Shown here: positions 25,877 through 36,700 of the stretch, piece after piece
How positions within the stretch are numbered: the stretch's first letter is position 1
How the letters are laid out: every line of letters starts with the position of its first letter
Source of the DNA: Microbacterium capsulatum
Lineage (GTDB): Bacteria; Actinomycetota; Actinomycetes; Actinomycetales; Microbacteriaceae
Assembly: GCF_030865425.1 (NCBI RefSeq)
Contig: NZ_JAVFCB010000008.1
Coordinates: 96,465-160,464 of the forward strand
Direction of reading: 5' to 3'
DNA length: 64,000 nucleotides
Translations under genes and position numbers: made by a program
The notes under the pieces: generated by a model
Seen by the model: the letters and a program-made list of their open reading frames with translations, nothing else
What the model was told of the DNA's origin: nothing
Databases searched by the model: none

Positions 25877-27102
25877 ACCGACTCAACCCGAAATGCCTCG
25901 GTCGCGACTGTAACCGACCCGATCGGCCAGTCCGTCTGCGGATCAGCGCCACGCCGTAATCCCAGAAGGCGCACGCGATCTCCCGACGCGAAGGGCGGCG
26001 CTGGGGTGGTAGTGCGAAGTAGCAGCTCAGGACGACCAGCGTCATTCAAGAGCCACCAACTGCGCTGCCCGTTCTGCTCGCCAATGACCCCCTCGTAGTC
26101 GAATAGGTCCCCCTGGTTGATGTCGGAAAGCTTTGGAGCAATGGTTGCCCAATAGCTGGCGCAAAGATGACGCACTGCGCAGTAACGGCAGTTCTCCTGG
26201 CTTGGCCTCGCAGTGGGGCTGCCCGACGCGATCTCCCCGTCAGCATCGGCGATCTTGGTTGCGAACTCTAGGGACAGGACTGCCATTTGGTCGGCATTCG
26301 GCACGTCGATGCTGACATCTTGGTCGCGGTACGCCGCGGTCAGGCTGGCGACACCCAACCCCCGCGGATTGACCTTCTCGTCGGCTCCCCAAAGCCACGC
26401 ATAGAGCTGCAGTTGGTCGGCATGGCCATCAGATTCACCGCCCGTCTTGTAGTCGATGATGTCAACGCGATCGTCTGAGATCATCAGCAAATCGACGCGA
26501 CCATAGAGCCGCTCGCGCTCGGCTACCAACTCAACCTCTGGGTGTGATCCCGCCCCGAGTTCTTGGCGCACAAACGCTCGCGAGCGGCCACCCTCGGCAG
26601 CCTGCGTCGAGTGTCGGGGGCCGGATACGAACTTCGTGCGACTGAGGTAGGTCTGCACCTGTGCCCGAGCGTCGGCGACCCGGGCTTCGAGATCGATTGC
26701 GATGCGGCGATGGAGATCTTTCGACAAACGCATGTTGTCCTTCAGCGAAGCGAGTTGATTCGCAAGCTCGTTTTCGACCACCGACGTGAATCCGCCCAGA
26801 TCGCGGATGACTTCGGCTGCTGATTCGGCCTGCGGGGACTCCACTGCGGCGTCAGCCATTGCCTTTACCACCACCTCCAGGGCTCCATGCACGACATTGC
26901 CGAACAGTGCCGGAACCGACGGCACCGACGGATAGCCCTCCTGATGTCCGAGATCTGGGTAGGTGGCTCGCCGCAGGCAGTACCTCAGCGGACAAGATGA
27001 AGCTTCCTCCAGCGTCGAGTAGCTCCAGCGGGCGGGAGGGCCCACGAGCACCGCTCGGCTGAAAGCGATACCGGTGGCGAGGGCACCCGGCGAGTCCGTC
27101 AC
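25873..27102 (-). CDS. PD-(D/E)XK nuclease with Fe-S cysteine motif (Cas4/AddB-like)
   Basis: 409 residues. RecB-type nuclease motifs are present: ALFGNVVHGALE (catalytic His region, about 66-77), GRVDLLMI (Asp about 218) and DIIDYKTG (D-x-K about 230). Four cysteines, SCPLRYC near residues 36-42 and CRYCAVRHLC near 305-314, match the 4Fe-4S arrangement of Cas4/AddB nucleases. A short beta-rich tail (PPFASGDRVRLLGLRRG) follows. It overlaps the helicase stop by ATGA, so nuclease and helicase are co-translated, suggesting a helicase-nuclease complex. Confidence 0.9.
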   Translation of the reverse strand: MTDSPGALATGIAFSRAVLVGPPARWSYSTLEEASSCPLRYCLRRATYPDLGHQEGYPSVPSVPALFGNVVHGALEVVVKAMADAAVESPQAESAAEVIRDLGGFTSVVENELANQLASLKDNMRLSKDLHRRIAIDLEARVADARAQVQTYLSRTKFVSGPRHSTQAAEGGRSRAFVRQELGAGSHPEVELVAERERLYGRVDLLMISDDRVDIIDYKTGGESDGHADQLQLYAWLWGADEKVNPRGLGVASLTAAYRDQDVSIDVPNADQMAVLSLEFATKIADADGEIASGSPTARPSQENCRYCAVRHLCASYWATIAPKLSDINQGDLFDYEGVIGEQNGQRSWWLLNDAGRPELLLRTTTPAPPFASGDRVRLLGLRRGADPQTDWPIGSVTVATEAFRVESV

Positions 27103-30100
27103 GCCAAAACCTTCTCAACAGCAAGGCTGGCGTTCGGCAAGCTCCGTGAGATTTCGATGTCATCGACCAGACGGACGGGAATCACCGCTTGGTTCTCTTT
27201 GGCGTCGTTCAGCAAGGCGTCGGGAGCTTGGTGTGGCGTCAGCGGGCTGTGAACTCCAAAGATGAACCTACGGTCACCCTTGGTCGCCAGAATCGGTGCT
27301 GTCACCACGCCGATGCCCGGGATGCTCACCTCAGCATCGCGCACAAAGTCGACCCCCGTGATGCCGCGTCCCTTGAGGTCGTTGTAGAGACGGTCGGTAG
27401 ACAGTTGCAGCCGTGATGCGTCGAGCGTTGGGGCGGTCCCGTACAGCAGGTACCGCAGCAAGCTCGCCCCGACTTTGCGGTCGAGGAGACCATGCTCGAA
27501 ACGGTTTCGGAAGCTGCGGATGCACCGATAGCAGGACTGGTCGCAGCCGGCGGGACAATACTCCAGCCGGGTGAGAGTCTCCTCTAGCACCTGAATCCCC
27601 AGTTCCTCGACGCGACGAGTGAATCCAGCACCGCCCGCCAGAGTGTCGTACAGGTAGATCTCGGCCTCTAGCCCTGCCGCCCCGCCCGGGGTCAGAGCCG
27701 GGCGGTACTCCGCCTGGAGCTCGGTCGCCTCGATATCGAGCAGCTGCGTCGCGGCGATAGTCATAGCCTCTGCGATGGTCCGAAGAGCCACCTGCGTCGA
27801 CAAGAACTGCGGAGCCAGCCGAACCGGCGAGGCCACCTTTAGTCGCACCAACAGAACATCGGTGATGAAGTCCGTCCCGAGGGCCAGACCTCGCCACGCC
27901 GAGTCTCCAGAACAATCCTGCTCGTTCTGGTCCGGGAATGGCTTCTTGTGCTGCCCGACGACAGTGCCGCCAGCGAGCGCTGTCGGCTCGATCTTGCCGC
28001 ACTTGAAACAGTATGTGTAGCCCTCGTTACCGGGACCAGTGTTGGTGACAATCAGCGTCTCGCGGTGATAGGTCTGCTGGATGCGGTCCGTCACCTCGGA
28101 CCAGGCCGACTCGTCGTCCGGTCCTGGAGCGACCAGCTTGGCTCGAGTGGCATAGCTCCGAGCCGGGGCATCATCGGGGCTCGTCCCCTCGGTCTCGTCG
28201 GCCGGGTGCGCAAACCCGGGCGGACGCATCCATGCCATCGCTTCTCCGAACGAATCCTCGGTACCGCAAGCCTCGCACTCGCGGATCTCCCCGGGGTGGG
28301 CTTCCTCCTGGTCGTAGTACTTGGCGTAGTGGCAAACTCGGCACTCGAAGTAGAGCTTGTGCGCTTGCCACGCCTTGTAGCGCTCCGCATTGACCGGCGA
28401 GTAGATCGCCCCGGAGCGCCACTCCTTGTTGTCGATCCAGACCACCTTGCCGGGGGCGTACTGGCTGAGGGCGACGGGTAGCCCCTGGCTCGGTGCGTAG
28501 CGGTAGGCAGCCCGGAAGGGTTGGGAGCGGTCGACGTCGAACACGTGAAAGGTGGCGACATCTGTTGGGAAGGCGTAGCGCGGCAAGACGCCCTTGTAGA
28601 GCAGTCGATCCAGCAGATTGGTTTGGCTCCGCATCGGGCTGGGTTCTTCAGCCCCATCCTCTGCCGGACCTTCGGCCTCGGCTTCCTCAGCTTCGGGTGT
28701 CGAGTCGCCGGCCTCCGGAGTCGGAAGTGCTCCCCCGGCGGTGAGATCGAGCGCACTGTCAATCGCGGCCAGGGTGTTCGAGACCAGGGCATCCAGAACC
28801 TGCTCACGACTAGCGGGCGGTAGTTCCGAGGGCAGCCAGTCGTCGACATCCGCCCGAAGCGATGCGTAGTTCTGGTTGAGCCACTTCTCCAGATCAGCTC
28901 GGTTGAGCGGCGACACCGTACCCACGAACTCTGGCACCGTGCCCAGCACCTCGAAGAGTTGCGACGACTGGGTATTGGGGTCGAAGGTCGGCAGCTTGTC
29001 TTGGTGGTACCGCTGCAGCAAGTATGCGGTGACGTGCCGCTTGGCGATCTCGTCGTTGTCCAACGTCAGCACTGGGTCGACCACCTTGCCGCGGATCATC
29101 TCGGCGGGCTCGCGGAAGTAGTGGTCGTCGTGAGTGTCAGAGCTTCCAAATGCCACGACAGTTGCCACGGCATTGCCACGACGTCCGGCTCGACCAGCTC
29201 GCTGTTGGTAGTTGGCACGGGAGGGCGGCATGTTGCGAAGGGCGACTCCGGACAACGCACCGATGTCGATGCCGACCTCCATCGTCGTGGTGCACGACAG
29301 CACGTCGATGGCTGCCCGCTCCTGGGCGCCCGCACTCGGCAACTCAATGTCGACGTCTTGGAACAGCAACTCGTGCTCCTCCGCCTTGGAGAACACGGCC
29401 TCGGACTGGGCCGCGTTTAGCTGGGCGGTGTGCTCGGCTGCGATGATGCTCATTGGCGGTTCGGGGTTGTCCCCGAGAGATCGCACTGTGCTGGCTCGGT
29501 AGTAGCCCTTGCGTGCTGTGAACACCGGATCACTATTCGGGTCGAGGATTCGCACCTGGTTCGCACCACAACTGACACACTTCGACGATCCAGGGAACGG
29601 CCGCTGAGTGAAACGGCATCGTTCGCAATAGCCCCACTCGCCTTCGAGCTCTAGCGCGACCTTGCCGGCCAGCATGTAGTGCTTGCTGCCACCAGCAGTC
29701 TCACAGAACCGCTGCTGCAGAACCGGTAGCCACTCCTTGTTGAACTGTCTAGCGAGGATCGCCGAATCAAGCCAACGCTCGAAGGGACGGAACTTGCCTG
29801 CATGAGGTCGGACGCCTTCCTTCTTCCCCCGCCAGTCCATCGTCATGCTTGGGAACCAGATGCCATTGCTCGGTGTGGCCCACTGCGCCAGCCAGACTCG
29901 GACCAGCGCCAGCTTCTTCTCGTCGGTGTCGGCAATGCCAGGCAGATTCGTCAAGTCCGCCAACATTGCGGCTCTGTCGGTCTCCCGCTCGCGGAGCGAT
30001 GCCAGACCCAGCGCCGCTAGGCCGTAGTATCGGTCGATCAGCGTGGCGTAGATGGCCTTCATCAATGACTCGGGCGGGTAGACCGCAAGCGACACCAATT

Positions 30101-32672
30101 CCATCTGAGCGGCGATATCGCCCGAAAGCGCCCCGGCATCGACTAGTCGACCGACATCCCGAAGGACGGCCATCGACTCACTCTGGCGGAGTTCCGGCCT
30201 AAGGCGGACCTTGAGCTTCTTAGCGCCCACCAGGGTCGCCAGCACCAACTGATGCAAGCCGATCTGTTTGTCCATACCGGGCAACATGGCGAGTTCGCTC
30301 CAGCCACGGATTATCAGGGGCCGGATGACGTCCCGCATCGCGTAGCTCTGCAGGTTCGGCGCAAGTCGAGCCGCAACCTGGCGAGAGTCTGAGAACGCCA
30401 GAACCTTGCGGCCACGAAGCGGCGCGAAGTCGCTGTAGGGGCTGGAAGGGGGCTGGACCTCGATCTGGCGAGCGATCAACGCCTGGAAGGGCTGGTCGCC
30501 CTTGGTCTGGTGGTCTTGGACCGATGACCGTCCGAAGCCAGCGAGCTTGCGGCAAACTCCACATGGCTTGAACTCGCCGCTGCCCGTGGTCTTGCTGTCG
30601 CTGTCATCCTCGTCATCATCGTCGGTATCGACGACCTCGCCATTCCGCTTACCCGGTAGATAGACGCTCCTGGTACGCGTCCCGAGTTTGGCGGGGTTGA
30701 GTCGCCCGGTGACGAGGTCCAAGTCGGCGATCTCAGCACCCTGATCGGGGTCGGGATCCTCGACCAGCAGGTCGAGCGGCTGCAGCTGCGGCACCGGACC
30801 CGTGGCGGTCTGGAAGCTGTCACCCGGCTCATGCCAAAGCGACTTCGGGTTGGTCAGGTCGTCCGTGTAGGCACGCAGATATGCCGAGCCGCAGTGTCGG
30901 CACGTGTAGAGCTCGAACACGCGTGCCCCGCACTCGCAGGTCTCACGCGGCTGTCCGTAGAGCTTGCCAACCGGCCCAGTGGTGTTGCGGACGACGGCAG
31001 GACAGTCGGCATCAGCGCAAGCCCAAAGTCCGGGCAATCCTCGATAGAAGGCGTGAACTCGACACGGCAAAAGGCCGGCGTCATCGCCGCTAAGTCGGGC
31101 TGCGCTGCCGAGTGCTACCAGTGACGTGACTGCTCGGTCCGCGGTCTCCCGATCGGCATCCGGGAAGATCTTTCCGCCGAGTTCCCCGACGGGCTGGGCT
31201 TCTTGCATGGTCTCATTGACCAGCAAACCCATCGGCTCGTAGTCCGTCAATGCCTGGTGCAGCAGCGCGCCGACTCCGTCGTCTGGGCTTGCCGAAACGC
31301 CGCGGGCGTCCAGCAACTCCCTAACCGCCTCCACCCTCTCGGCTTCAGTGTTGCCGTTGTAGAAGGCATCGAGAGCCAACTCTGCCAAGAGCTTCGCGTC
31401 GCTTGCCGTACCCGGCGCCGCCGTCGATCGCAGGTTCAGCTCTCCCGTGACGGTTCGGAACTCCGCTGGATCCTTGCCAGAGAGTTGAGCGGCGAAGGCG
31501 CTTGCGTATGCCTGATCGTTGAAGCTCGCACTCGTGGCGATGACCTGAAGTCTGTCGGCCGGAATTCCCAGTCGCGCTCGAAGTCGACGGAGGAGCAGAG
31601 CGACCTCGGCACCTGCTGCGCCGCGATAGAGGTGAGCCTCATCGACGATCAGCAGGAACTTTTCGTTCGGGTTGTTCGCGAGCCATTCTCGAGTGGCGTC
31701 GAACAAGGGGCGCTCCAGCGGCCGCATCAGCATGTACTCGAGCATCGAGTAGTTCGTGATCAGGACGTCCGGCGGGGCCGCAAGCACTTCGTGTCGTGTA
31801 AGCAACTCCGAGTCTTCGGGTTGCATGATCGCCCGGACGAAGTCACCGGAACTGTTCTTCCACCGGCTTCCCTTAGCTCCATACCAAGTACGGAGGTCTG
31901 GCTTGGCTGGCCACTTTCCACGCTGCGTCAACTGTCCGACCAGCTTGGAGGCCGCGTCGTGATTCCGGGCGTCCGGGTCATCCTGGCGGTCCAACAAGTC
32001 GATGTAGAAGTCCTCGACAGATTTGAGGCGCGTCTGATCGCGCTCCGTTTTACGAACCCCTGGGTAGAGCGTGCGACTGGTGTAGCGAGCGAAGCGAGCT
32101 GGACGGCCGGCCCACGACTGGAACTGGCCGGTTACCCGCTTATCACCCAGCAGCAGCCTGAGACGGCCCAACTGGTCGTTCACCAACGCGTTCATCGGAT
32201 ACAGGACCAGCGCCCTGACTGCTGGACGAGCAAAGGACTGAGGGCTATTTGCAGCCTCCCGAGCCAGCTTCGCAAGCATCGGCAACAGGAAGGACTCGGT
32301 CTTTCCCGAACCAGTACCAGTGGTTACCGCCAGGCTCAATCCATCACGCAGGGTCCACTCGAGTGCTTTGGCCTGATGTGTGTAGGGCGGGTCGTAAAGC
32401 AGTCGCGATCCACCTACGTTGCTAGTTAGCGATTCAAAGAGCTTCTGAGCGGCAGAGTCGAGCTCCAAGTCCGAGAAGCGCCGGTCCGTCTGGTAGCGAG
32501 GTGTGCTCTCGATGAATGGGGCTTGAGAGATGACGCCCTCCTGATCGAGGAGTTCCCGGCGCTGCTCGACAAGTGCCTGATCACCGAGGTGGTAGGTCGC
32601 CTCGATGTACTCCCGGAGAGCTGATTGAATCTTGGTGATCGTCTCGGCGATCGTCGGTGCTTCGGCAGTCAC
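27099..32672 (-). CDS. druE: Giant DEAH helicase with C-terminal DUF1998 domain (DruE-like)
   Basis: 1857 residues from a GTG that overlaps the previous stop as TAGTG and has GGGGGA 8 bp upstream; an ATG at 32702 would add ten residues. Walker A VTTGTGSGKTES is near residue 117, the DEAH box LLIVDEAHLYRGAAGAEV near 337 and IATSASF follows. The second RecA lobe has VGIDIGALSGVALRNMPPSR and QQRAGRAGRRG. Zinc clusters include YCERCRF...CVSCG and CRVC...CEACG. The C-terminus carries the DUF1998 signature YDTLAGGAGF...QSCYRCIRSF. This COG1205-plus-DUF1998 build at near 1900 residues is that of DruE. Confidence 0.92.
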   Translation of the reverse strand: MTAEAPTIAETITKIQSALREYIEATYHLGDQALVEQRRELLDQEGVISQAPFIESTPRYQTDRRFSDLELDSAAQKLFESLTSNVGGSRLLYDPPYTHQAKALEWTLRDGLSLAVTTGTGSGKTESFLLPMLAKLAREAANSPQSFARPAVRALVLYPMNALVNDQLGRLRLLLGDKRVTGQFQSWAGRPARFARYTSRTLYPGVRKTERDQTRLKSVEDFYIDLLDRQDDPDARNHDAASKLVGQLTQRGKWPAKPDLRTWYGAKGSRWKNSSGDFVRAIMQPEDSELLTRHEVLAAPPDVLITNYSMLEYMLMRPLERPLFDATREWLANNPNEKFLLIVDEAHLYRGAAGAEVALLLRRLRARLGIPADRLQVIATSASFNDQAYASAFAAQLSGKDPAEFRTVTGELNLRSTAAPGTASDAKLLAELALDAFYNGNTEAERVEAVRELLDARGVSASPDDGVGALLHQALTDYEPMGLLVNETMQEAQPVGELGGKIFPDADRETADRAVTSLVALGSAARLSGDDAGLLPCRVHAFYRGLPGLWACADADCPAVVRNTTGPVGKLYGQPRETCECGARVFELYTCRHCGSAYLRAYTDDLTNPKSLWHEPGDSFQTATGPVPQLQPLDLLVEDPDPDQGAEIADLDLVTGRLNPAKLGTRTRSVYLPGKRNGEVVDTDDDDEDDSDSKTTGSGEFKPCGVCRKLAGFGRSSVQDHQTKGDQPFQALIARQIEVQPPSSPYSDFAPLRGRKVLAFSDSRQVAARLAPNLQSYAMRDVIRPLIIRGWSELAMLPGMDKQIGLHQLVLATLVGAKKLKVRLRPELRQSESMAVLRDVGRLVDAGALSGDIAAQMELVSLAVYPPESLMKAIYATLIDRYYGLAALGLASLRERETDRAAMLADLTNLPGIADTDEKKLALVRVWLAQWATPSNGIWFPSMTMDWRGKKEGVRPHAGKFRPFERWLDSAILARQFNKEWLPVLQQRFCETAGGSKHYMLAGKVALELEGEWGYCERCRFTQRPFPGSSKCVSCGANQVRILDPNSDPVFTARKGYYRASTVRSLGDNPEPPMSIIAAEHTAQLNAAQSEAVFSKAEEHELLFQDVDIELPSAGAQERAAIDVLSCTTTMEVGIDIGALSGVALRNMPPSRANYQQRAGRAGRRGNAVATVVAFGSSDTHDDHYFREPAEMIRGKVVDPVLTLDNDEIAKRHVTAYLLQRYHQDKLPTFDPNTQSSQLFEVLGTVPEFVGTVSPLNRADLEKWLNQNYASLRADVDDWLPSELPPASREQVLDALVSNTLAAIDSALDLTAGGALPTPEAGDSTPEAEEAEAEGPAEDGAEEPSPMRSQTNLLDRLLYKGVLPRYAFPTDVATFHVFDVDRSQPFRAAYRYAPSQGLPVALSQYAPGKVVWIDNKEWRSGAIYSPVNAERYKAWQAHKLYFECRVCHYAKYYDQEEAHPGEIRECEACGTEDSFGEAMAWMRPPGFAHPADETEGTSPDDAPARSYATRAKLVAPGPDDESAWSEVTDRIQQTYHRETLIVTNTGPGNEGYTYCFKCGKIEPTALAGGTVVGQHKKPFPDQNEQDCSGDSAWRGLALGTDFITDVLLVRLKVASPVRLAPQFLSTQVALRTIAEAMTIAATQLLDIEATELQAEYRPALTPGGAAGLEAEIYLYDTLAGGAGFTRRVEELGIQVLEETLTRLEYCPAGCDQSCYRCIRSFRNRFEHGLLDRKVGASLLRYLLYGTAPTLDASRLQLSTDRLYNDLKGRGITGVDFVRDAEVSIPGIGVVTAPILATKGDRRFIFGVHSPLTPHQAPDALLNDAKENQAVIPVRLVDDIEISRSLPNASLAVEKVLA

Positions 32673-33757
32673 TAGCTTTCCCCCTGGGTAGTCGTCATCC
32701 ACAGAGTCTCGGTCAACGCCGACTGGAGACCCGCGAGTGCAGATGCTGGGATCCGGTACGAGAACAAGGCACCACGAGACTTGTCCACCGAGATCCCGAC
32801 CAACTCAAGGTACCGTTCGACCCAACTGGGCAGCGGAGAGAAGAAGTCAACGATGAACTCAGCGACCGGAGAGTGGCCGGGAATCGGTAGGACTCGATAA
32901 CTGAGCGGCGTGCGACGGGCAGCATCGATGGCAGCTTGCAAACGCCAGGCGTCATCGCGGGCAGGTGACGCAACGTTGTCCAGCGGCAGGTCAAGCAGCT
33001 TCTCGGGTGCCCCGTCGGACAGCCGGACCATGCACCAACGGTCCGCCCCATACGCCTGCGGGCGACGCCCGACGTAATCACCGCTGTCTCCTACTGTCGG
33101 CGCTCGCCAACGCCCTCGGTAGTAGGTCGGACGAAACGCCGGGTCAATGATGGTGAGCCCGTCTACAAATCCAGCTGCGGGCGCTACATCGAGACGCTGC
33201 CGGTACTGCTCAATGAACTCTCGAGCCGCCACTACGGCAGGCTGTCCAACCCACTGCTGAACATTGATTCTGTGCAGCCCAGCCTCACGAAGGCTGGCTT
33301 CTGCAGTATCGCCGTCGAGCAATGCCGTTCGAACGTGAGCCTCCGGTTCTACCGTGATAGTGGATGGCACCAGAAGTGCTCCATGCGGACGAATGCCAGT
33401 CAACAGATAGCGACCGGCTGACTTCGGAACGAAGCTCGGTGGCCCGAGGTACAGCAACCGATTCTTGCGATCTGAAGTGGCATCCGCCATTTCCAACAGG
33501 TCACCACCCGAGATCAGTCGATCGACCAGTGCCATAAGGTCGTCGCGACTCGGGGGCTCAGACAATACAGGAGTCAGCGCCTCGAGCACGGCATCCACCA
33601 GTGCTCGCGGTGTGGTGGGGGACAGGAAGGAGGCGGCACGTCGCACCGAGGCAGCAATGGCCTCCGGGTAGTCCAGTCCGAAGACCTCCTCGTCCAAGCC
33701 CAGGGCTCGAACCGAGAACGTAGCGACCTCGTCTACGGTTCGCATGGCGATGCCCAT
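32672..33757 (-). CDS. Unrecognised component of the Druantia-like operon
   Basis: 361 residues, no signal peptide or membrane helix. Visible landmarks are SGGDLLEMADATSDRKNRLL with YLGPPSFVPKS in the middle, and a C-terminal half with repeated PLSYRVLPIPG and FFSPLPSWVERYLELVG. I cannot assign a domain. It is translationally coupled on both sides (TGATG with the 1034-residue gene, TAGTG with the helicase), so it is almost certainly part of the same machine. It could correspond in position to one of the Druantia accessory proteins, but similarity to them is not claimed. Confidence 0.8.
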   Translation of the reverse strand: MGIAMRTVDEVATFSVRALGLDEEVFGLDYPEAIAASVRRAASFLSPTTPRALVDAVLEALTPVLSEPPSRDDLMALVDRLISGGDLLEMADATSDRKNRLLYLGPPSFVPKSAGRYLLTGIRPHGALLVPSTITVEPEAHVRTALLDGDTAEASLREAGLHRINVQQWVGQPAVVAAREFIEQYRQRLDVAPAAGFVDGLTIIDPAFRPTYYRGRWRAPTVGDSGDYVGRRPQAYGADRWCMVRLSDGAPEKLLDLPLDNVASPARDDAWRLQAAIDAARRTPLSYRVLPIPGHSPVAEFIVDFFSPLPSWVERYLELVGISVDKSRGALFSYRIPASALAGLQSALTETLWMTTTQGES

Positions 33758-36700
33758 CAGAACCCCCTACTCGACTGCTCGGCTTCACCCATTAGTCGGG
33801 TACCGACGACCGCAAATCGGGCGGCACGCAACAGTACAGGCGAAGTGATGACCTGTTGCATCAGGTAGCCGCGCTCGACCTCCGGCCACGACAGTATCCG
33901 GCTGGAGTGTCCGGCAAGCGTCAGAAGAAACCGTGGAGCCGAGTCGTGCCCGATGACACCACTGGCACGCAGTGTTCCCTGGATGACCCCACTGAATCCC
34001 GTCAGGAGAGCGGCCGGGTCTTGCCAGACATACAGGCTCTGGCCGATCTTCTTCGCGAGACGCTTCTGGTCTTCGCTGTCTCCGACCACGTCCTGCAGCT
34101 TGTCGATCAGGTCGAAGGGATCGTTCGAATTGGCCAGCTTGCGTTCGACGGCCGCCCAGCGGCTTCCGCCGGCTAGCGAAACCAGGGCCCGGGTGATGGC
34201 TTCGAGCACGATGTCCCGCTCGTGCTGAGCAAAGGCGTCGCCAGGTAGGTCGGCCTCGGCCCACCGTTGATGGTGAAGGACGAGCCGAAGGAGTTCGCCC
34301 GGGGTTCGCGCTCCAGTCTGGACGTTTGGCCTGACGCGAGTCCCCAGCAGGTCGTTCGGTCGGGTCGGCAGCAGGATGGTGGCCGAAGCGTCGATTCCCT
34401 CTCCGCCCTTGGCGCGCAACAAGCCACCCGTTGCCGGCACAAGTACGTCGGAGCGCGGGTCGAGTTCTTCGAGAGTCACTGGCGTCTCAACTCGGTACAA
34501 GAGCACCCGGGTGTCAGGGCTATCGGTCCGGTCGATGAGATGGGCGCGTGTCTGCTCGCGCTCACGGAACAGCTGCCACCGCAGAGGCTGGAAGCCACGG
34601 TCTGCGCGAAGCGCGGCATGGCCGATCCCGGCGCGAGATACCGTCAGTTCCAGCGACTCGGCCTGGTCGAAGCTTCCGGCGAAGCGATTGTCACCTCGAA
34701 CATTCTTGGCGACGCCTGCCCAGTCGGAGTCGAGAAGCGGCAGCGTAATGGACTGCGAGATCTTAGCTAGCTCCCGGTCAGACTGGCCTCGAAGTGACAC
34801 TGCCAGGTCAACACGCAAGCCATCCGGCCCGGCGATCGTGATTGCTCCAGGTGCCCAAATCTCGCTCATGGTCGGTCGGGCTGGCGAGGCCAGCAACCGG
34901 ATCCCCTCGCCCATTTCGGCAGCATCGCCACGAACCTGAGGGTCGCGGATCGTAACCAGCAGCGACCCCTCGGCCAACGTCTGCTGTGCGTTGCCGGTCA
35001 ACGTGATGCGCAACTCGTGTTCGCCCACCGAGAGGTCTTCCAGGCTCAAGAAGATTTCAGGGCTGCTATCGGGCCACTCCAGGCTGTATTGTTCGCCGTC
35101 CAGACTCAAGGCGCCGCCCGCAGGGATTTGCTCGGCGCGGATTCCTACCAGACCGGGTTCTCCGGCCATCCACTCAACGGCACCTTCACCGTCCCATGAA
35201 CTTGCCACGATTCCAACAGGACGAATCGCCACGTTGGCGACGACGCTCAGTCCGGCAGCTACGAGCGCCTTGGACTCGGCTTCGGTGAGCCGCTCGGGTA
35301 GGACCAACCGAGTAGCGATGGCGCCTGACACGTCTATCTTGACCGGGTCAAGACCCGGAATGCCGTCGCCAGTCCAATCCTCGCCATGGACGAGGTAGTA
35401 GGTGTTAGCGGGGCGGACTTGTTTCCCCTTGACCTCAACAGCGATACCCGGGCCACGCCGCTTAAACAGCCAGATCGGTCCGCGGGAGATCTCGACCTGG
35501 TCGCGGAGCAGGGCGTTGACGTCGCTACTGCCGTCCTCGAGTTCAATGAAGGACGCGTCGGAGATGGGCCAGCGAGTAAGCCGGATCTCCTGGCCAGCTG
35601 TCGCCAGACGTCCACGAGCCAAGACTGTGTCTTCGGCACCTTCGACCCAAGCGCGTCGAGTTCGCAGTTCGTCGTAGACATGAGTGAGGCTTCGACTGAG
35701 GCTGCTGAGGTCCGGCATTTGGGCATATACACGCCAGCCGGTCTCGCTACCTCGGAGAAGCAGGTGCGGGTCGGTCGGTTTTGGTAGCCGACCGTGCGGA
35801 TTGCCGCCTCCCGTCCGTGAGATGCTCGGCTGGAAGCCGTGGGCGCGGACCCGACTCGCGGCGTTGCGGGCTCCTTGCAGCCAGATCTTGGATTGGCGTT
35901 CCTGCTCCAGCCCTTTGACTAGCCGCAACAGCGTCGAGTGCAGCAGGTACGGAGATTCCTCCTCTTCGCCGTAGAGCAAGGCCGCGGCGACATGCCCGAG
36001 CAGCGATGTATTCGAGCAGAAGATGCGGAACCGCTCCGTATAGCCCCAGGCTCGAGCAGCCAATTGCTTGCCGAGGGCATCTGGCTCCCGGAGCAGTTCG
36101 GTGGTCAGGCCGGTCCGGAACTCATAGAGGAGTTGAGCCAGGTGCCGCTGCAAGTACACAGGCAAAACAGCGTGAGTAATCGGCCAGGCGATGATGGGGA
36201 AATTCTGTGCGAAGCCACCGCTCGGTACGGCACCGCCGTATTCGACCCCAAACTTCTGGAACAGCAGGCGGATGCGGTCGCGATCTCCATGAGTTGCCCA
36301 ACCGGGCGTTACCTCCTCAAAGCTCGGCCAGAACTCGTTGCCGACGTAGTCATAACCTGCCTCCGCGGCGTATACGACGAACGGAAGCCACGATTGCCGC
36401 CAGTATCGTGCACCGAAGCCGCTGGCCACCGCGTGACGAACGCTGTCGGTCAGGGTATCGAGGTCGTTCTCGGAAAGGTCGTGCTCGAGGGCGAACAGCG
36501 GCGCACCGACCGCGAGAGCACGCCGCTGCGAGTGCAATATGCGGAAGTGTTCATCGAGTCGCGAGTGAAGAAGACTCAATGACTCCATCGGCATGCGCGG
36601 AACGAGGGACACCAACTCAATCACTCCTCCCGGCCCCAGAACGGTGACGACGCCTAAGTCATCGCGAATAGTCTTGCGGATGCGTCCGACATCGAGCTTG

